Below, one piece after another: positions 7,791 through 16,622 of a stretch of 64,000 nt of DNA. Numbering within the stretch: the stretch's first letter is position 1; the number at the start of each line of letters is the position of its first letter. The notes below the pieces were generated by a model. That model ran no database searches and had not been told where the DNA came from. It saw only the letters and a list, made by a program, of their open reading frames with translations. Origin of the DNA: Cellulomonas carbonis (GTDB lineage Bacteria > Actinomycetota > Actinomycetes > Actinomycetales > Cellulomonadaceae); NCBI RefSeq assembly GCF_014636275.1, contig NZ_BMEB01000001.1:248001-312000 (forward strand). Direction: 5' to 3'. Both the position numbers and the translations under genes were made by a program.

Positions 7791-9437
7791 TTGTCATCTC
7801 AGACCCCCCGTCATGCCCTCCCGCGCGAGTTCGACAGCCCTGCCCTGCAGGACCTCGTCCGTCGTGGCCGTACCCACGGCTCCGTCGACGCCGAGTCGCT
7901 CCGCTCCGCGTGCGAGGCCGCTGACGTCCCGCCGGCCCGCCTCCGGGCGGTGCTGCGCGGCCTGAAGGACGCCGGCATCGAGGTGCAGGAGCCGACCGCA
8001 CGTCCCGCGGTCGCCGCGGCCACGACGCGCCGCTCGAGCGCGACCACCGTCAAGGCGCCGGAGGCCGACGCCGCGACCACGCGCTCACGGACCTCCACAC
8101 GCGCCGCCAAGGCCGGGACCGCCGTCGCCGGGTCCGAGGCCGACGAGGCGCCGGCCGGCCGGCCCACGCCCGCTCGCAGGTCGGCCGCGGCCGCCAAGCC
8201 GGCGAAGGGCGCCGCGAAGGCCACCTCGAAGGGCAAGGCCGTCCCGGCGGGCGACGCCGACGCGGACGTCGACGACGACGCGGCGGACATCGACGACGTC
8301 GTGGTCGAGGTCGACGAGGACGTCGAGGTCGACGTCGAGGTCGAGACCGACGACGACGAGGCCGCGACCGAGACGGGCCCTGAGGACACCGAGGACGCGG
8401 AGGCGGCCGCGCCGGCCGCCGCGCCCGCCGCCGCGCCCGCGGCGGAGGAGGAGGCCGAGGACACCGGCTTCACCTACTCGGACGCCGACGACGACGACGC
8501 GCCGGCGCAGCAGGTCGTCACCGCAGGTGCGACGGCCGACCCTGTCAAGGACTACCTCAAGCAGATCGGCAAGGTCGCCCTCCTCAACGCCGAGCAGGAG
8601 GTCGAGCTCGCCAAGCGCATCGAGGCGGGCCTGTTCGCCGAGGAGAAGCTCGCCTCGACGAACAACGTCGAGCCCAAGCTCCGCCGCGAGCTCGAGTGGA
8701 TCGCCCAGGACGGTCGTCGGGCCAAGAACCACCTCCTCGAGGCCAACCTGCGCCTCGTCGTCTCGCTCGCGAAGCGGTACACGGGGCGCGGGATGCTCTT
8801 CCTCGACCTGATCCAGGAGGGCAACCTCGGCCTCATCCGTGCGGTCGAGAAGTTCGACTACACCAAGGGCTACAAGTTCTCGACCTACGCCACGTGGTGG
8901 ATCCGCCAGGCGATCACCCGGGCGATGGCCGACCAGGCGCGGACGATCCGCATCCCGGTCCACATGGTCGAGGTCATCAACAAGCTCGCGCGCGTCCAGC
9001 GGCAGATGCTCCAGGACCTCGGCCGTGAGCCGACGCCCGAGGAGCTCGCCAAGGAGCTCGACATGACGCCCGAGAAGGTCGTCGAGGTCCAGAAGTACGG
9101 GCGTGAGCCGATCTCGCTGCACACCCCGCTCGGCGAGGACGGCGACAGCGAGTTCGGAGACCTCATCGAGGACTCCGAGGCGATCGTCCCCGCGGACGCG
9201 GTGAGCTTCACGCTCCTGCAGGAGCAGCTGCACCAGGTCCTCGACACGCTGTCCGAGCGTGAGGCGGGCGTCGTGTCGATGCGCTTCGGCCTCACCGATG
9301 GTCAGCCGAAGACGCTCGACGAGATCGGCAAGGTCTACGGCGTCACGCGCGAGCGGATCCGGCAGATCGAGTCCAAGACGATGTCGAAGCTCCGTCACCC
9401 GAGCCGGTCGCAGGTCCTGCGCGACTACCTCGACTGA
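7791..9437 (+). CDS. sigA: Primary RNA polymerase sigma factor
   Basis: Group 1 sigma-70 of 548 residues. A helical region 1.1-like N-terminus (about 8-65) is followed by a long Ala/Lys then Asp/Glu low-complexity linker (about 65-245), typical of actinobacterial SigA/HrdB. Conserved regions follow: 1.2 from [11 protein letters not shown] (about 250), region 2 with the RpoD signature around [20 protein letters not shown] and the -10 recognition helix [11 protein letters not shown], region 3, and region 4 with the -35 helix [13 protein letters not shown]. The start is TTG after AAAGG; TTG starts often lower yield. It sits upstream of the same conserved block (suhB-like, dut, ceoBC) as sigA in mycobacteria. 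The consensus TANNNT boxes annotated here are presumably its targets. Confidence 0.95.
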   Translation: MSSQTPRHALPREFDSPALQDLVRRGRTHGSVDAESLRSACEAADVPPARLRAVLRGLKDAGIEVQEPTARPAVAAATTRRSSATTVKAPEADAATTRSRTSTRAAKAGTAVAGSEADEAPAGRPTPARRSAAAAKPAKGAAKATSKGKAVPAGDADADVDDDAADIDDVVVEVDEDVEVDVEVETDDDEAATETGPEDTEDAEAAAPAAAPAAAPAAEEEAEDTGFTYSDADDDDAPAQQVVTAGATADPVKDYLKQIGKVALLNAEQEVELAKRIEAGLFAEEKLASTNNVEPKLRRELEWIAQDGRRAKNHLLEANLRLVVSLAKRYTGRGMLFLDLIQEGNLGLIRAVEKFDYTKGYKFSTYATWWIRQAITRAMADQARTIRIPVHMVEVINKLARVQRQMLQDLGREPTPEELAKELDMTPEKVVEVQKYGREPISLHTPLGEDGDSEFGDLIEDSEAIVPADAVSFTLLQEQLHQVLDTLSEREAGVVSMRFGLTDGQPKTLDEIGKVYGVTRERIRQIESKTMSKLRHPSRSQVLRDYLD

Positions 9438-9438
9438 C

Positions 9439-9708
9439 GTGTCGCGCACCGTCACGGGGATCCTGCTCCTCGTGCTGGCCGTCGTGGCAGCGGTCTCGGT
9501 CGCGCTCCTCGGACGGCGCGACGGGCACCTCGACGGTCTGCTGGGCGCGGTGGTCGTGGTCGCCGTCCTGGCGGCTGCGGCCGTCGTCGTCGCCGACGTG
9601 CGTCACGCGCGTCGGCGTCGGGCCGAGAGGCTGCGCGAGCCCGCCGGCGACCGCGCGAGCGGGCGGTCGAACGGGCGTGTCGGGCTGGGAGGTTCGGCGA
9701 CGCGCTGA
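9439..9708 (+). CDS. Small two-helix membrane protein
   Basis: Hypothetical protein of 89 residues beginning with GTG two bases after the sigA stop, so probably translated from the same mRNA. Two hydrophobic helices are evident (about residues 4-24 and 31-52), followed by a strongly basic cytosolic tail (RHARRRRAERLR) and a Gly/Ser-rich end. No family recognised. Its stop codon lies inside the first copy of a 22-base direct repeat. The reading frame is supported by hydrophobicity and position only. Confidence 0.5.
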   Translation: MSRTVTGILLLVLAVVAAVSVALLGRRDGHLDGLLGAVVVVAVLAAAAVVVADVRHARRRRAERLREPAGDRASGRSNGRVGLGGSATR

Positions 9709-9758
9709 CGCGACGGTCGAGGACGTGACGGTCCACGACGCGCTGACGCGACGGTCGA
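9699..9758. repeat. 22-base direct repeat at the end of the membrane-protein gene
   Basis: A 22-base unit beginning GACGCGCTGACGCG occurs exactly at 9699-9720 and 9737-9758, and a degenerate partial copy (ACGCGCTGATGCGTCGG) follows at 9761-9777. The first copy contains the TGA stop of the small membrane protein gene. The pattern looks like local tandem duplication of a gene end. Confidence 0.6.
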
Positions 9759-9826
9759 TGACGCGCTGATGCGTCGGGGCGAGAGGGCGTCCGTCCCCGT
9801 CTCGTCGGCCGAACAGCCGCACAGTC

Positions 9827-9907
9827 GTCGACGACCGTTCAGCCGCCGCCTCCTCCTCCGTCGACGTTGGGCCACCCGCCTCGCCTGTCGACGGACGCTC
9901 AGCCGCC
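9827..9907. repeat. 21-base imperfect direct repeat at the DUF456 gene end
   Basis: GTCGACGACCGTTCAGCCGCC (9827-9847) and a copy differing at two positions (9887-9907) are exactly 60 bases apart. The second copy contains the stop codon of the DUF456 gene read on the minus strand; the first lies outside the gene. Confidence 0.55.
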
Positions 9908-10387
9908 CACCCCGTTGGCGGCCGAGACGAACCACGTCGCGGCCGCGGCGAACGCGAGGGTCAGCTCGACGAGGAGTCCGAGCGCCGTGGCGCGCAGCGC
10001 CACCCAGGCGGAGCTCCGGGCCGCGGGGACGTCACGGAGGCGCCAGTACTCGGCGGCGAAGAGGCCGCCGGCGAAGAAGAGGAAGAGCCCGAGGACCGGG
10101 ATCACGAAGAACCCGACGACGCCGGCCAGGCCCGCCAGCACCAGCGTCCTGCGCGGGGCCCCCGAGGCGGCGACGCGCGTCCCGGTGATCACGTAGGTGG
10201 CGGCGTTGCCCGCGACGAGCAGGGCGACCACCACCGCCGCCACGACCCAGCCGCCGACCGTGCCGGCGTCCAGCGCCCACAGCAGGACGGCGACCCCGAT
10301 GAGCAGCGACCCCGGCAGGACAGGGACGACGATGCCGACGAGACCGACCAGCACGGCGAGGCCGACGATGCCGTCGACGAGGTCCAT
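9899..10387 (-). CDS. DUF456 family membrane protein
   Basis: Integral membrane protein of 162 residues with about four to five hydrophobic helices and the family pattern near the N-terminus (LVGLVGIVVPVLPGSLLIGVAVLLWA) plus the Gly-rich GFFVIPVLGLFLFFAGG segment. The DUF456 family has no proven function. The ATG at 10387 is preceded by GGAG at good spacing, whereas the GTG two codons upstream overlaps that ribosome-binding site, so 10387 is chosen. It lies downstream of DUF7455 on the same strand, separated by a hairpin. Confidence 0.83.
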   Translation of the reverse strand: MDLVDGIVGLAVLVGLVGIVVPVLPGSLLIGVAVLLWALDAGTVGGWVVAAVVVALLVAGNAATYVITGTRVAASGAPRRTLVLAGLAGVVGFFVIPVLGLFLFFAGGLFAAEYWRLRDVPAARSSAWVALRATALGLLVELTLAFAAAATWFVSAANGVGG

Positions 10388-10412
10388 GGGCACTCCGGTG
10401 TGGCGGGACGCC

Positions 10413-10448
10413 GCAGGGCCCGACCGGGTGGAGCCGGCCGGGCCCTGC
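10413..10448 (-). terminator. Strong hairpin between DUF7455 and DUF456 genes
   Basis: Fifteen-base-pair stem (GCAGGGCCCGACCGG with its complement, one mismatch) and a six-base loop. It sits just after the DUF7455 stop on the minus strand. No T-run, as is usual in this GC range. Confidence 0.6.
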
Positions 10449-10465
10449 GAGACGTCGTGGTGGTG

Positions 10466-10687
10466 TCAGCGAGCCGGGGCGCCGTGCTCCTCGAGGATGC
10501 GGTCCGTCTCGTCCTGGATGTCGACGGCGACCCCGGCGAAGGCCGAGGCGTGCCGACGAGCGTGGTGGGCGCAGAACAGCAGGTCACCGCTGCCCAGCAC
10601 CACACGGACATAGGCCTGCGCACCGCAGCGGTCGCAGCGGTCGGCCGCAGTCAGCGGGCTTCTCGTCGTGGTCGTCACGTCGTCCAT
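10466..10687 (-). CDS. DUF7455 zinc-ribbon-like small protein
   Basis: Protein of 73 residues. The pattern CDRCGAQAYVRV, then LLFCAHHARRH (CxxC and CxHH, about residues 18-45) suggests a single zinc-binding knuckle. It is a known conserved small actinobacterial protein of unknown role, commonly found beside the second gyrB-type gene as here, where parE starts about 120 bases away on the other strand. ATG start; a GGTGG sequence upstream could serve as a weak ribosome-binding site. Confidence 0.8.
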   Translation of the reverse strand: MDDVTTTTRSPLTAADRCDRCGAQAYVRVVLGSGDLLFCAHHARRHASAFAGVAVDIQDETDRILEEHGAPAR

Positions 10688-10795
10688 GAAACCACCCGGT
10701 CAGGGGTGCGTCGTGCCGAGGGCCCCGGAATTCGCTCCCGGCGTACCGGCGGCGTCCGTCGGCACGTCCTCCCCGGGGTGGGCGCGGTGAGCGTC

Positions 10796-10801
10796 TAGGC
10801 T
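10796..10801 (+). promoter_or_regulatory. -10 box of leaderless parE
   Basis: TAGGCT, eight bases before the GTG at 10810. Confidence 0.45.
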
Positions 10802-10809
10802 CGGAGCCC

Positions 10810-12936
10810 GTGACCACCACGCTGTCCGAGTCGAGCTACACCGCGCGCCACCTCTCCGTCCTGGAGGGGCTCGAGGCGGTCCGCAAGCGCCCGGGCATGT
10901 ACATCGGCACGACCGACTCCCGCGGTCTGATGCACTGCCTGTGGGAGATCATCGACAACTCCGTCGACGAGGCGCTCGGGGGTCACTGCGACCGCATCGA
11001 CGTCGTCCTGCACGCCGACACGTCGGTCGAGGTCCGGGACAACGGTCGCGGCATCCCGGTCGACGTCGAGCCGAAGACCGGGCTGACCGGGGTCGAGGTG
11101 GTGTTCACCAAGCTGCACGCCGGCGGGAAGTTCGGCGGCGGCTCGTACGCCGCGTCCGGTGGACTGCACGGCGTGGGCGCGAGCGTCGTCAACGCGCTCT
11201 CGGCGCGGCTCGACGTCGAGGTCGACCGCGGCGGTCGCACGCACCGGATGACGTTCCACCGCGGCGAGCCCGGCCGCTACGCCGACGGAGCGGTCGCGGA
11301 CCCCGAGTCGCCGTTCACGCCCTTCGTCGAGGCGTCCGAGCTCAGCGTGGTGGGGAAGGTGCCGCGCGGCCGGACCGGCACGCGCGTGCGCTACTGGGCC
11401 GACCGCCAGGTCTTCCCGAAGAGCGCGGTCTTCTCCTACGACGAGCTCGTGGAGCGCGTCCGGCAGACGACGTTCCTCGTACCCGGGCTGACCGTGACCG
11501 TGCGCGACGAGCGAGGCCTCGCGGGCACACCCGGCGCCGACGGGCCGCACGAGGAGACCTTCGTCCACCACGGCGGGACGATCGACTTCGTCGAGTTCCT
11601 CGCGCCCGACAGCGCCATCACGGACACGTGGCACCTCACCGGGTCCGGGACGTTCACCGAGACGGTGCCCGTGCTCGACGACCGGGGCCACCTCACCTCG
11701 CAGCCCGTCGAGCGCACGGCCGAGGTCGACGTCGCGCTGCGGTGGGGGACGGGCTACGAGACCGAGGTCAGGTCGTTCGTCAACATCATCGCGACGCCCA
11801 AGGGCGGCACGCACCTCGCGGGGCTCGAGCAGAGCCTGCTCAAGACCCTCCGGAAGGTCGTCGAGGCGAACGCCCGGCGGCTCAAGGTGTCGACCAAGGA
11901 CTCCGCCGAGCGGATCGAGAAGGACGACGTGATGGCCGGGCTCACGGCGGTGCTCACCGTCCGGCTCGCCGAGCCGCAGTTCGAGGGTCAGACGAAGGAG
12001 GTGCTCGGCACCGGACCGGTGCGGGGGATCGTCGCTCGTGTGGTCGAGAAGGAGCTGACGGCGCTGCTGACGTCGACGAAGCGCGACCACAAGGCGCAGG
12101 CGAGCCTGCTCCTGGACAAGGTCGTCGCCGAGATGCGTGCCCGGCTGTCGGCGCGCAAGCAGAAGGAGATCTCGCGGCGCAAGAACGCGCTCGAGAGCTC
12201 GGCGCTGCCTGCCAAGCTCGCGGACTGCCGCTCCGACGACGTCGACCGCAGCGAGCTGTTCATCGTCGAGGGGGACAGCGCGCTCGGCACCGCGAAGCTC
12301 GCCCGGAACTCCGACTTCCAGGCGCTCCTGCCCATCCGCGGGAAGATCCTCAACGTCCAGAAGGCGTCGATCTCCGACATGCTCCGCAACGCGGAGTGCG
12401 CCGCGATCATCCAGGTGATCGGCGCGGGGTCGGGACGCAGCTTCGACCTCGAGGCGGCGCGCTACGGGAAGATCGTGCTGATGACCGACGCGGACGTCGA
12501 CGGCGCGCACATCCGGACCCTCCTGCTCACGCTGTTCTTCCGCTACATGCGGCCCCTCGTCGACGCAGGGCGCGTGTACGCCGCGGTGCCGCCCCTGCAC
12601 CGCGTCGAGGTCATCGGCGCCGGGTCACGCCGCAACGAGTACGTCTACACGTACTCGGAGGCCGAGCTGGCGTCCACGCTCGCGCGCCTCCAGCGCTCGG
12701 GTCGGCGCTACAAGGACGACATCCAGCGCTACAAGGGCCTGGGCGAGATGGACGCCGACCAGCTCGCCGAGACGACCATGGACCCTCGGCACCGGACGCT
12801 GCGCCGGGTGACGGCACAGGACGCCGCGGCGGCCGAGCGCGTCTTCGAGCTGCTCATGGGCTCCGACGTCGGCCCCCGGCGCGAGTTCATCGTCGCCGGC
12901 GCGGCACAGCTCGACCGGGCACGGATCGACGCATGA
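10810..12936 (+). CDS. parE: DNA topoisomerase IV subunit B
   Basis: Type IIA topoisomerase ATPase subunit of 708 residues. The GHKL ATPase domain carries EIIDNSVDEAL, DNGRGIP, KLHAGGKFGGGSYAASGGLHGVG; the transducer domain follows; the TOPRIM domain carries EGDSA (about residue 486) and DADVDGAHI (about 560), the metal- and DNA-cleavage residues. Actinobacteria of this group carry such a pair in addition to the gyrase genes at the replication origin. The partner A subunit lies 1.1 kb away on the opposite strand. GTG start, leaderless by the TAGGCT upstream. Confidence 0.92.
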   Translation: MTTTLSESSYTARHLSVLEGLEAVRKRPGMYIGTTDSRGLMHCLWEIIDNSVDEALGGHCDRIDVVLHADTSVEVRDNGRGIPVDVEPKTGLTGVEVVFTKLHAGGKFGGGSYAASGGLHGVGASVVNALSARLDVEVDRGGRTHRMTFHRGEPGRYADGAVADPESPFTPFVEASELSVVGKVPRGRTGTRVRYWADRQVFPKSAVFSYDELVERVRQTTFLVPGLTVTVRDERGLAGTPGADGPHEETFVHHGGTIDFVEFLAPDSAITDTWHLTGSGTFTETVPVLDDRGHLTSQPVERTAEVDVALRWGTGYETEVRSFVNIIATPKGGTHLAGLEQSLLKTLRKVVEANARRLKVSTKDSAERIEKDDVMAGLTAVLTVRLAEPQFEGQTKEVLGTGPVRGIVARVVEKELTALLTSTKRDHKAQASLLLDKVVAEMRARLSARKQKEISRRKNALESSALPAKLADCRSDDVDRSELFIVEGDSALGTAKLARNSDFQALLPIRGKILNVQKASISDMLRNAECAAIIQVIGAGSGRSFDLEAARYGKIVLMTDADVDGAHIRTLLLTLFFRYMRPLVDAGRVYAAVPPLHRVEVIGAGSRRNEYVYTYSEAELASTLARLQRSGRRYKDDIQRYKGLGEMDADQLAETTMDPRHRTLRRVTAQDAAAAERVFELLMGSDVGPRREFIVAGAAQLDRARIDA

Positions 12937-14015
12937 CGACGGTGCCCGGAGGGACGACCGCGGCCGGCGGGGCCGCGGAGGAGCCCGAGGCCGTCGCCCC
13001 GCTGGCGGTCCGAGCCGACGCGCCCGAGGTCCTCGAGCTGCCCCCCGCGCACCTCGAGCTCGCCTGGCGGCCCCTGACGCCCGCCGACGCACCGGCGCTG
13101 CACACGCTGCTCCAGGCGATCGAGACGGTGGACCAGTCGCCTCAGCGGACCTCCGAGCCCGAGGTGGTCGACCTGCTCGAGGGCGACTGGAAGGACCTGT
13201 CGACCGACTCGATCGCCGGGTTCGACGACTCCGGCACCATGCGCGCCTACGCGCTCGTCGAGGTCCGTCCCGGGGACCGACGCACCGTCCGGGCCTTCCT
13301 GCGGGGCGGCGTCCACCCCGTGTGGCGGTCCCGAGGCGTCGGGCGGGCCGTCCTCGCGTGGATGGAGGGCCGCGGGCGCCAGATGCTCGCGGAGTCGGGC
13401 AAGGACCTGCCCGCACGCCTCGCGGTCTACGTCGACGAGCACATGCGCGACCAGCGACGCCTCTACGCGGCCGCGGGCTTCAGCCCGATCCGCTGGTACA
13501 TCCACATGCGGCGCGACCTGCGGGCCCCGCTGCCCACCGTGCGCGAGCCCGAGGGCATCCACGTCGGCCCGTGGGCGCCGAGCCTCGACGAGGCGGTCCG
13601 CCTCGCCCACAACGAGGCGTTCCTCGACCACTGGGGTTCCGAGCCGCAGACCGCGCAGACCTGGCAGCAGCACCGCAACCACTTCGCGCCCGAGTGGAGC
13701 TTCGTCGCCGTCGACACCGCAGGCGGTCGCGAGCAGGTCGCGGGATACGCGCTCTCGGGGCGCTACGAGCACGACTGGCCGGTGCTGGGCTACACGTGCG
13801 GCTACACGGACCTGCTCGGCGTGCGCCCGGCCTGGCGTGGTCGACGGCTCTCCGTGTCGCTCCTCGCCCGCGTCATGGAGGCCTACCGGGACGCCGGCAT
13901 GCAGTACGCGACGCTCCTGGTCGACACCGCGAACCCGTCGGGTGCCCACGGGCTCTACGAACGCCTCGGGTACGAGGCGACGCACGGCGAGGTGCTCTAC
14001 AGCGTCGAGATCTGA
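12933..14015 (+). CDS. Tandem GNAT-fold N-acetyltransferase
   Basis: Protein of 360 residues with two GCN5-related acetyltransferase folds. The first (about 50-190) has the acetyl-CoA loop WRSRGVGRAVL; the second (about 200-355) has WRGRRLSVSLL followed by the typical C-terminal NPSGAHGLYERLGY. The two-domain layout recalls mycothiol acetyltransferase MshD, but no substrate can be assigned. The ATG overlaps the parE stop as ATGA, so translation is coupled to topoisomerase IV subunit B, and the gene separates parE from convergent parC. The open frame upstream of this start is a parE shadow. Confidence 0.85.
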   Translation: MTTVPGGTTAAGGAAEEPEAVAPLAVRADAPEVLELPPAHLELAWRPLTPADAPALHTLLQAIETVDQSPQRTSEPEVVDLLEGDWKDLSTDSIAGFDDSGTMRAYALVEVRPGDRRTVRAFLRGGVHPVWRSRGVGRAVLAWMEGRGRQMLAESGKDLPARLAVYVDEHMRDQRRLYAAAGFSPIRWYIHMRRDLRAPLPTVREPEGIHVGPWAPSLDEAVRLAHNEAFLDHWGSEPQTAQTWQQHRNHFAPEWSFVAVDTAGGREQVAGYALSGRYEHDWPVLGYTCGYTDLLGVRPAWRGRRLSVSLLARVMEAYRDAGMQYATLLVDTANPSGAHGLYERLGYEATHGEVLYSVEI

Positions 14016-14057
14016 GCGGCTTCCGCACGGGCCGCGGCGGCCGCAGCGCGGCGGGCG

Positions 14058-16502
14058 TCAGCCGATCGCGTGGACGGGGGCGGGCAGCGGCGTCCCCGAC
14101 CCGTCCCGGCGGTCCACCGGGGTCGGGAGGTCGACCGCCTGCCCGGCGGAGCCCACGGCGCGCGCGGGCCACGGGCCGACCCACGCGGCGATGAGCGCGT
14201 CCTCGCCCCGCAGGAAGCGGTGCGCCCGGACGCCACCCGTCGCACGTCCCTTGGCCGGGTAGAGCTCGAACGGCGTGACCTTCGCGGTGCCGGCCTGCGT
14301 GCCCGGCAGTGCGTCGGAGGACCCGGCGACCGTCACGACGACCTCGCCCCTGTCGTCCCCGGGCGCGACCGCGCCGAAGAAGGCGACGCGGTCGCCGTCG
14401 GCGAGGCGGATCCCCGCCATGCCGCCCGCAGGACGGCCCTGCGGGCGCACGGCCGACGCCGGGAAGTGCAGCAGCTGGGCCTGCGCGGTGACCAGGACGA
14501 GCTCGTGGTCGTCGGTGACGACCGTCGCACCGACCACCTCGTCGCCCGCGCGCAGCCCGATGACGTCCCACGCGTCGCGGTTGGGAGCGGACTCGGGCGC
14601 CACGCGCTTGACGACGCCGCCCGCCGTCGCGAGCGCCAGCGTCGGTGCCGCGGCGTCGAGCGTGACGAGCGCGAGCACCCGCTCGCCCGGCGCGAGGTCG
14701 AGCACCTCGGTCACGGGCACGCCGCCCGACAGCGACGGCGGTCCGTCGGTCGGCGGGAGCCCCGGCAGGTCGACGACACCCAGCCGCAGCACGCGCCCGC
14801 GCGACGTCGCGGCGCCGATCTGGGCGCGCGTCGTCGTCGCGACCACCGACGCGATCGCGTCGTGCGACGAGCGGCGCCCGGAGCGCACCGGGACGGCGTC
14901 GTCGGCGGTCCGTGCGAGCAGGCCCGTGCCGGACAGCAGGACCTGGCACGGCGCGTCGACCACCTCGAGCGGGGTCGCGGTCGCAGCGGTCGCCGTCCCA
15001 CCCGCGGACTCGAGGAGGATCGTGCGGCGCGGGGTCCCGAAGGTCCGCGCGACCTCGGCCATCTCGTCGCTCACGACGGTGCGCAGGCGGGCCTCGTCGC
15101 CGAGGATCGCCTCGAGCTCCGCGATCTCGGCGCGCAGCTGGTCGGCCTCCTTCTCCAGCTCGATCCGCGAGAACCGGGTCAGGCGGCGCAGGCGCAGCTC
15201 GAGGATGTACTCGGCCTGCGGCTGCGAGAGGTCGAAGACGCCCATGAGCCGGTCACGCGCGGCCTCGGCGGTGTCGGAGGTGCGGATCACCTGGATGACC
15301 TCGTCGATGTCGAGGATCGCGACGAGCAGGCCCTCGACGAGGTGCAGCCGCTCCTGGCGCTTGGCGAGACGGAACTGCGACCGGCGGCGGACGACCGTGA
15401 GCCGGTGGTCGACCCACACGACGAGCAGCTCGCGCAGGCCCAGGGTCTGCGGGCGGCCGTCGACCAGCGCGACGTTGTTCACGCCGAACGAGTCCTCCAT
15501 GGGCGTGTAGCGGTACAGCTGGTCGAGCACCGCGTCGGGGTTGAACCCCGTCTTGACCTCGATGACGAGGCGCAGGCCGTTCTCGCGGTCCGTGAGGTCG
15601 ACCACGTCCGAGATGCCCGAGAGCTTCTTGGACTGCACGCCCTCCTTGATCTTCTCGATGACCTTCTCGGGCCCGACCGTGTAGGGCAGCTCGGTCACGA
15701 CGATGCCCTTGCGCCGCGGGGTCACGTTCTCGACCCGGGCCGTCGCGCGCGTGCGGAAGCTCCCGCGGCCCGTGCGGTACGCGTCCCGCACGCCGTCGAG
15801 GCCGACGATCTTGCCGCCCGTCGGCAGGTCGGGACCGGGCACGAACCGCATGAGGTCCTCGACCGTCGCGTCGGGGTGCGCGACGAGGTGCCGCGCCGCC
15901 GCGACGACCTCGACGAGGTTGTGCGGCGCCATGTTCGTCGCCATGCCGACGGCGATCCCCGACGCGCCGTTGACGAGCAGGTTCGGGATCGCCGAGGGCA
16001 GGACACCCGGCTGCTGGAGCTTGTTGTCGTAGTTGGGGACGAAGTCGACGACGTCCTCGTCCAGGTCCGTGACCATGGCCATGGCGGCCGGGGCGAGGCG
16101 CGCCTCGGTGTACCGCGCCGCGGCCGGGCCGTCGTCGAGCGACCCGAAGTTCCCGTGCCCGTCGACGAGCGGCAGGCGCAGCGAGAACGGCTGCGCCATG
16201 CGGACGAGCGCGTCGTAGATCGCCGAGTCGCCGTGGGGGTGCAGCTTGCCCATGACCTCGCCGACCACGCGGGCCGACTTCACGTGCGCTCGGTCGGGCC
16301 GCAGGCCCATGTCGGACATCTGGAAGAGGATGCGGCGCTGCACCGGCTTCAGACCGTCCCGCGCGTCGGGCAGGGCGCGCGAGTAGATGACCGAGTAGGC
16401 GTACTCGAGGAACGACCCCTCCATCTCGGCCGAGACGTCGATGTCGACGATGCGCTCCTCGACGGGTTCGGCGTCGGTCGGTCGGGAGGTGCGACGGGCC
16501 AT
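14058..16502 (-). CDS. parC: DNA topoisomerase IV subunit A
   Basis: Type IIA topoisomerase DNA-cleavage subunit of 814 residues. The winged-helix region has [28 protein letters not shown], the catalytic tyrosine in AARYTEARL (about residue 125), the quinolone-determining segment [19 protein letters not shown] with Ser and Asp at the drug-contact positions (sensitive-type residues), a coiled-coil, and a C-terminal beta-pinwheel. The canonical gyrase box QRRGGKG is absent and only a Gly-rich RPQGRPAGG stretch appears, which favours decatenase (ParC) over gyrase activity. ATG start with AGGAG upstream. The frame runs open far beyond this start but that is antisense to the next gene. Confidence 0.92.
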   Translation of the reverse strand: MARRTSRPTDAEPVEERIVDIDVSAEMEGSFLEYAYSVIYSRALPDARDGLKPVQRRILFQMSDMGLRPDRAHVKSARVVGEVMGKLHPHGDSAIYDALVRMAQPFSLRLPLVDGHGNFGSLDDGPAAARYTEARLAPAAMAMVTDLDEDVVDFVPNYDNKLQQPGVLPSAIPNLLVNGASGIAVGMATNMAPHNLVEVVAAARHLVAHPDATVEDLMRFVPGPDLPTGGKIVGLDGVRDAYRTGRGSFRTRATARVENVTPRRKGIVVTELPYTVGPEKVIEKIKEGVQSKKLSGISDVVDLTDRENGLRLVIEVKTGFNPDAVLDQLYRYTPMEDSFGVNNVALVDGRPQTLGLRELLVVWVDHRLTVVRRRSQFRLAKRQERLHLVEGLLVAILDIDEVIQVIRTSDTAEAARDRLMGVFDLSQPQAEYILELRLRRLTRFSRIELEKEADQLRAEIAELEAILGDEARLRTVVSDEMAEVARTFGTPRRTILLESAGGTATAATATPLEVVDAPCQVLLSGTGLLARTADDAVPVRSGRRSSHDAIASVVATTTRAQIGAATSRGRVLRLGVVDLPGLPPTDGPPSLSGGVPVTEVLDLAPGERVLALVTLDAAAPTLALATAGGVVKRVAPESAPNRDAWDVIGLRAGDEVVGATVVTDDHELVLVTAQAQLLHFPASAVRPQGRPAGGMAGIRLADGDRVAFFGAVAPGDDRGEVVVTVAGSSDALPGTQAGTAKVTPFELYPAKGRATGGVRAHRFLRGEDALIAAWVGPWPARAVGSAGQAVDLPTPVDRRDGSGTPLPAPVHAIG

Positions 16503-16610
16503 CGGTGCTGGTGCTCCTGGGGTCGGGGGTCGAGCGCGCCCATTGTCGCCGCTCCGGCGCGTCGGCGGCGCCAGGCGCGCCCGGGAGCGCCGCCCCGACC
16601 ACGTCGTGAC

Positions 16611-16616
16611 TAGCCT
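16611..16616 (+). promoter_or_regulatory. -10 box of leaderless GNAT/acyl-CoA synthetase gene
   Basis: TAGCCT, six bases before the GTG at 16623. Confidence 0.5.
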
Positions 16617-16622
16617 GGAACG

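Noticed and set aside
8085..9455. Minus-strand 456-codon frame opposite sigA
   Set aside because: Antisense shadow of the sigma factor, with repeats that mirror its acidic linker.
10795..12600. Minus-strand 601-codon frame opposite parE
   Set aside because: Composition is that of a shadow (Val/Leu/Arg/Asp rich), and parE on the other strand has full-length homology motifs.
14016..14057. Terminator between the GNAT gene and parC
   Set aside because: Only overlapping GGCCGC/GCGGCC arms without a workable loop, common by chance in this base composition.
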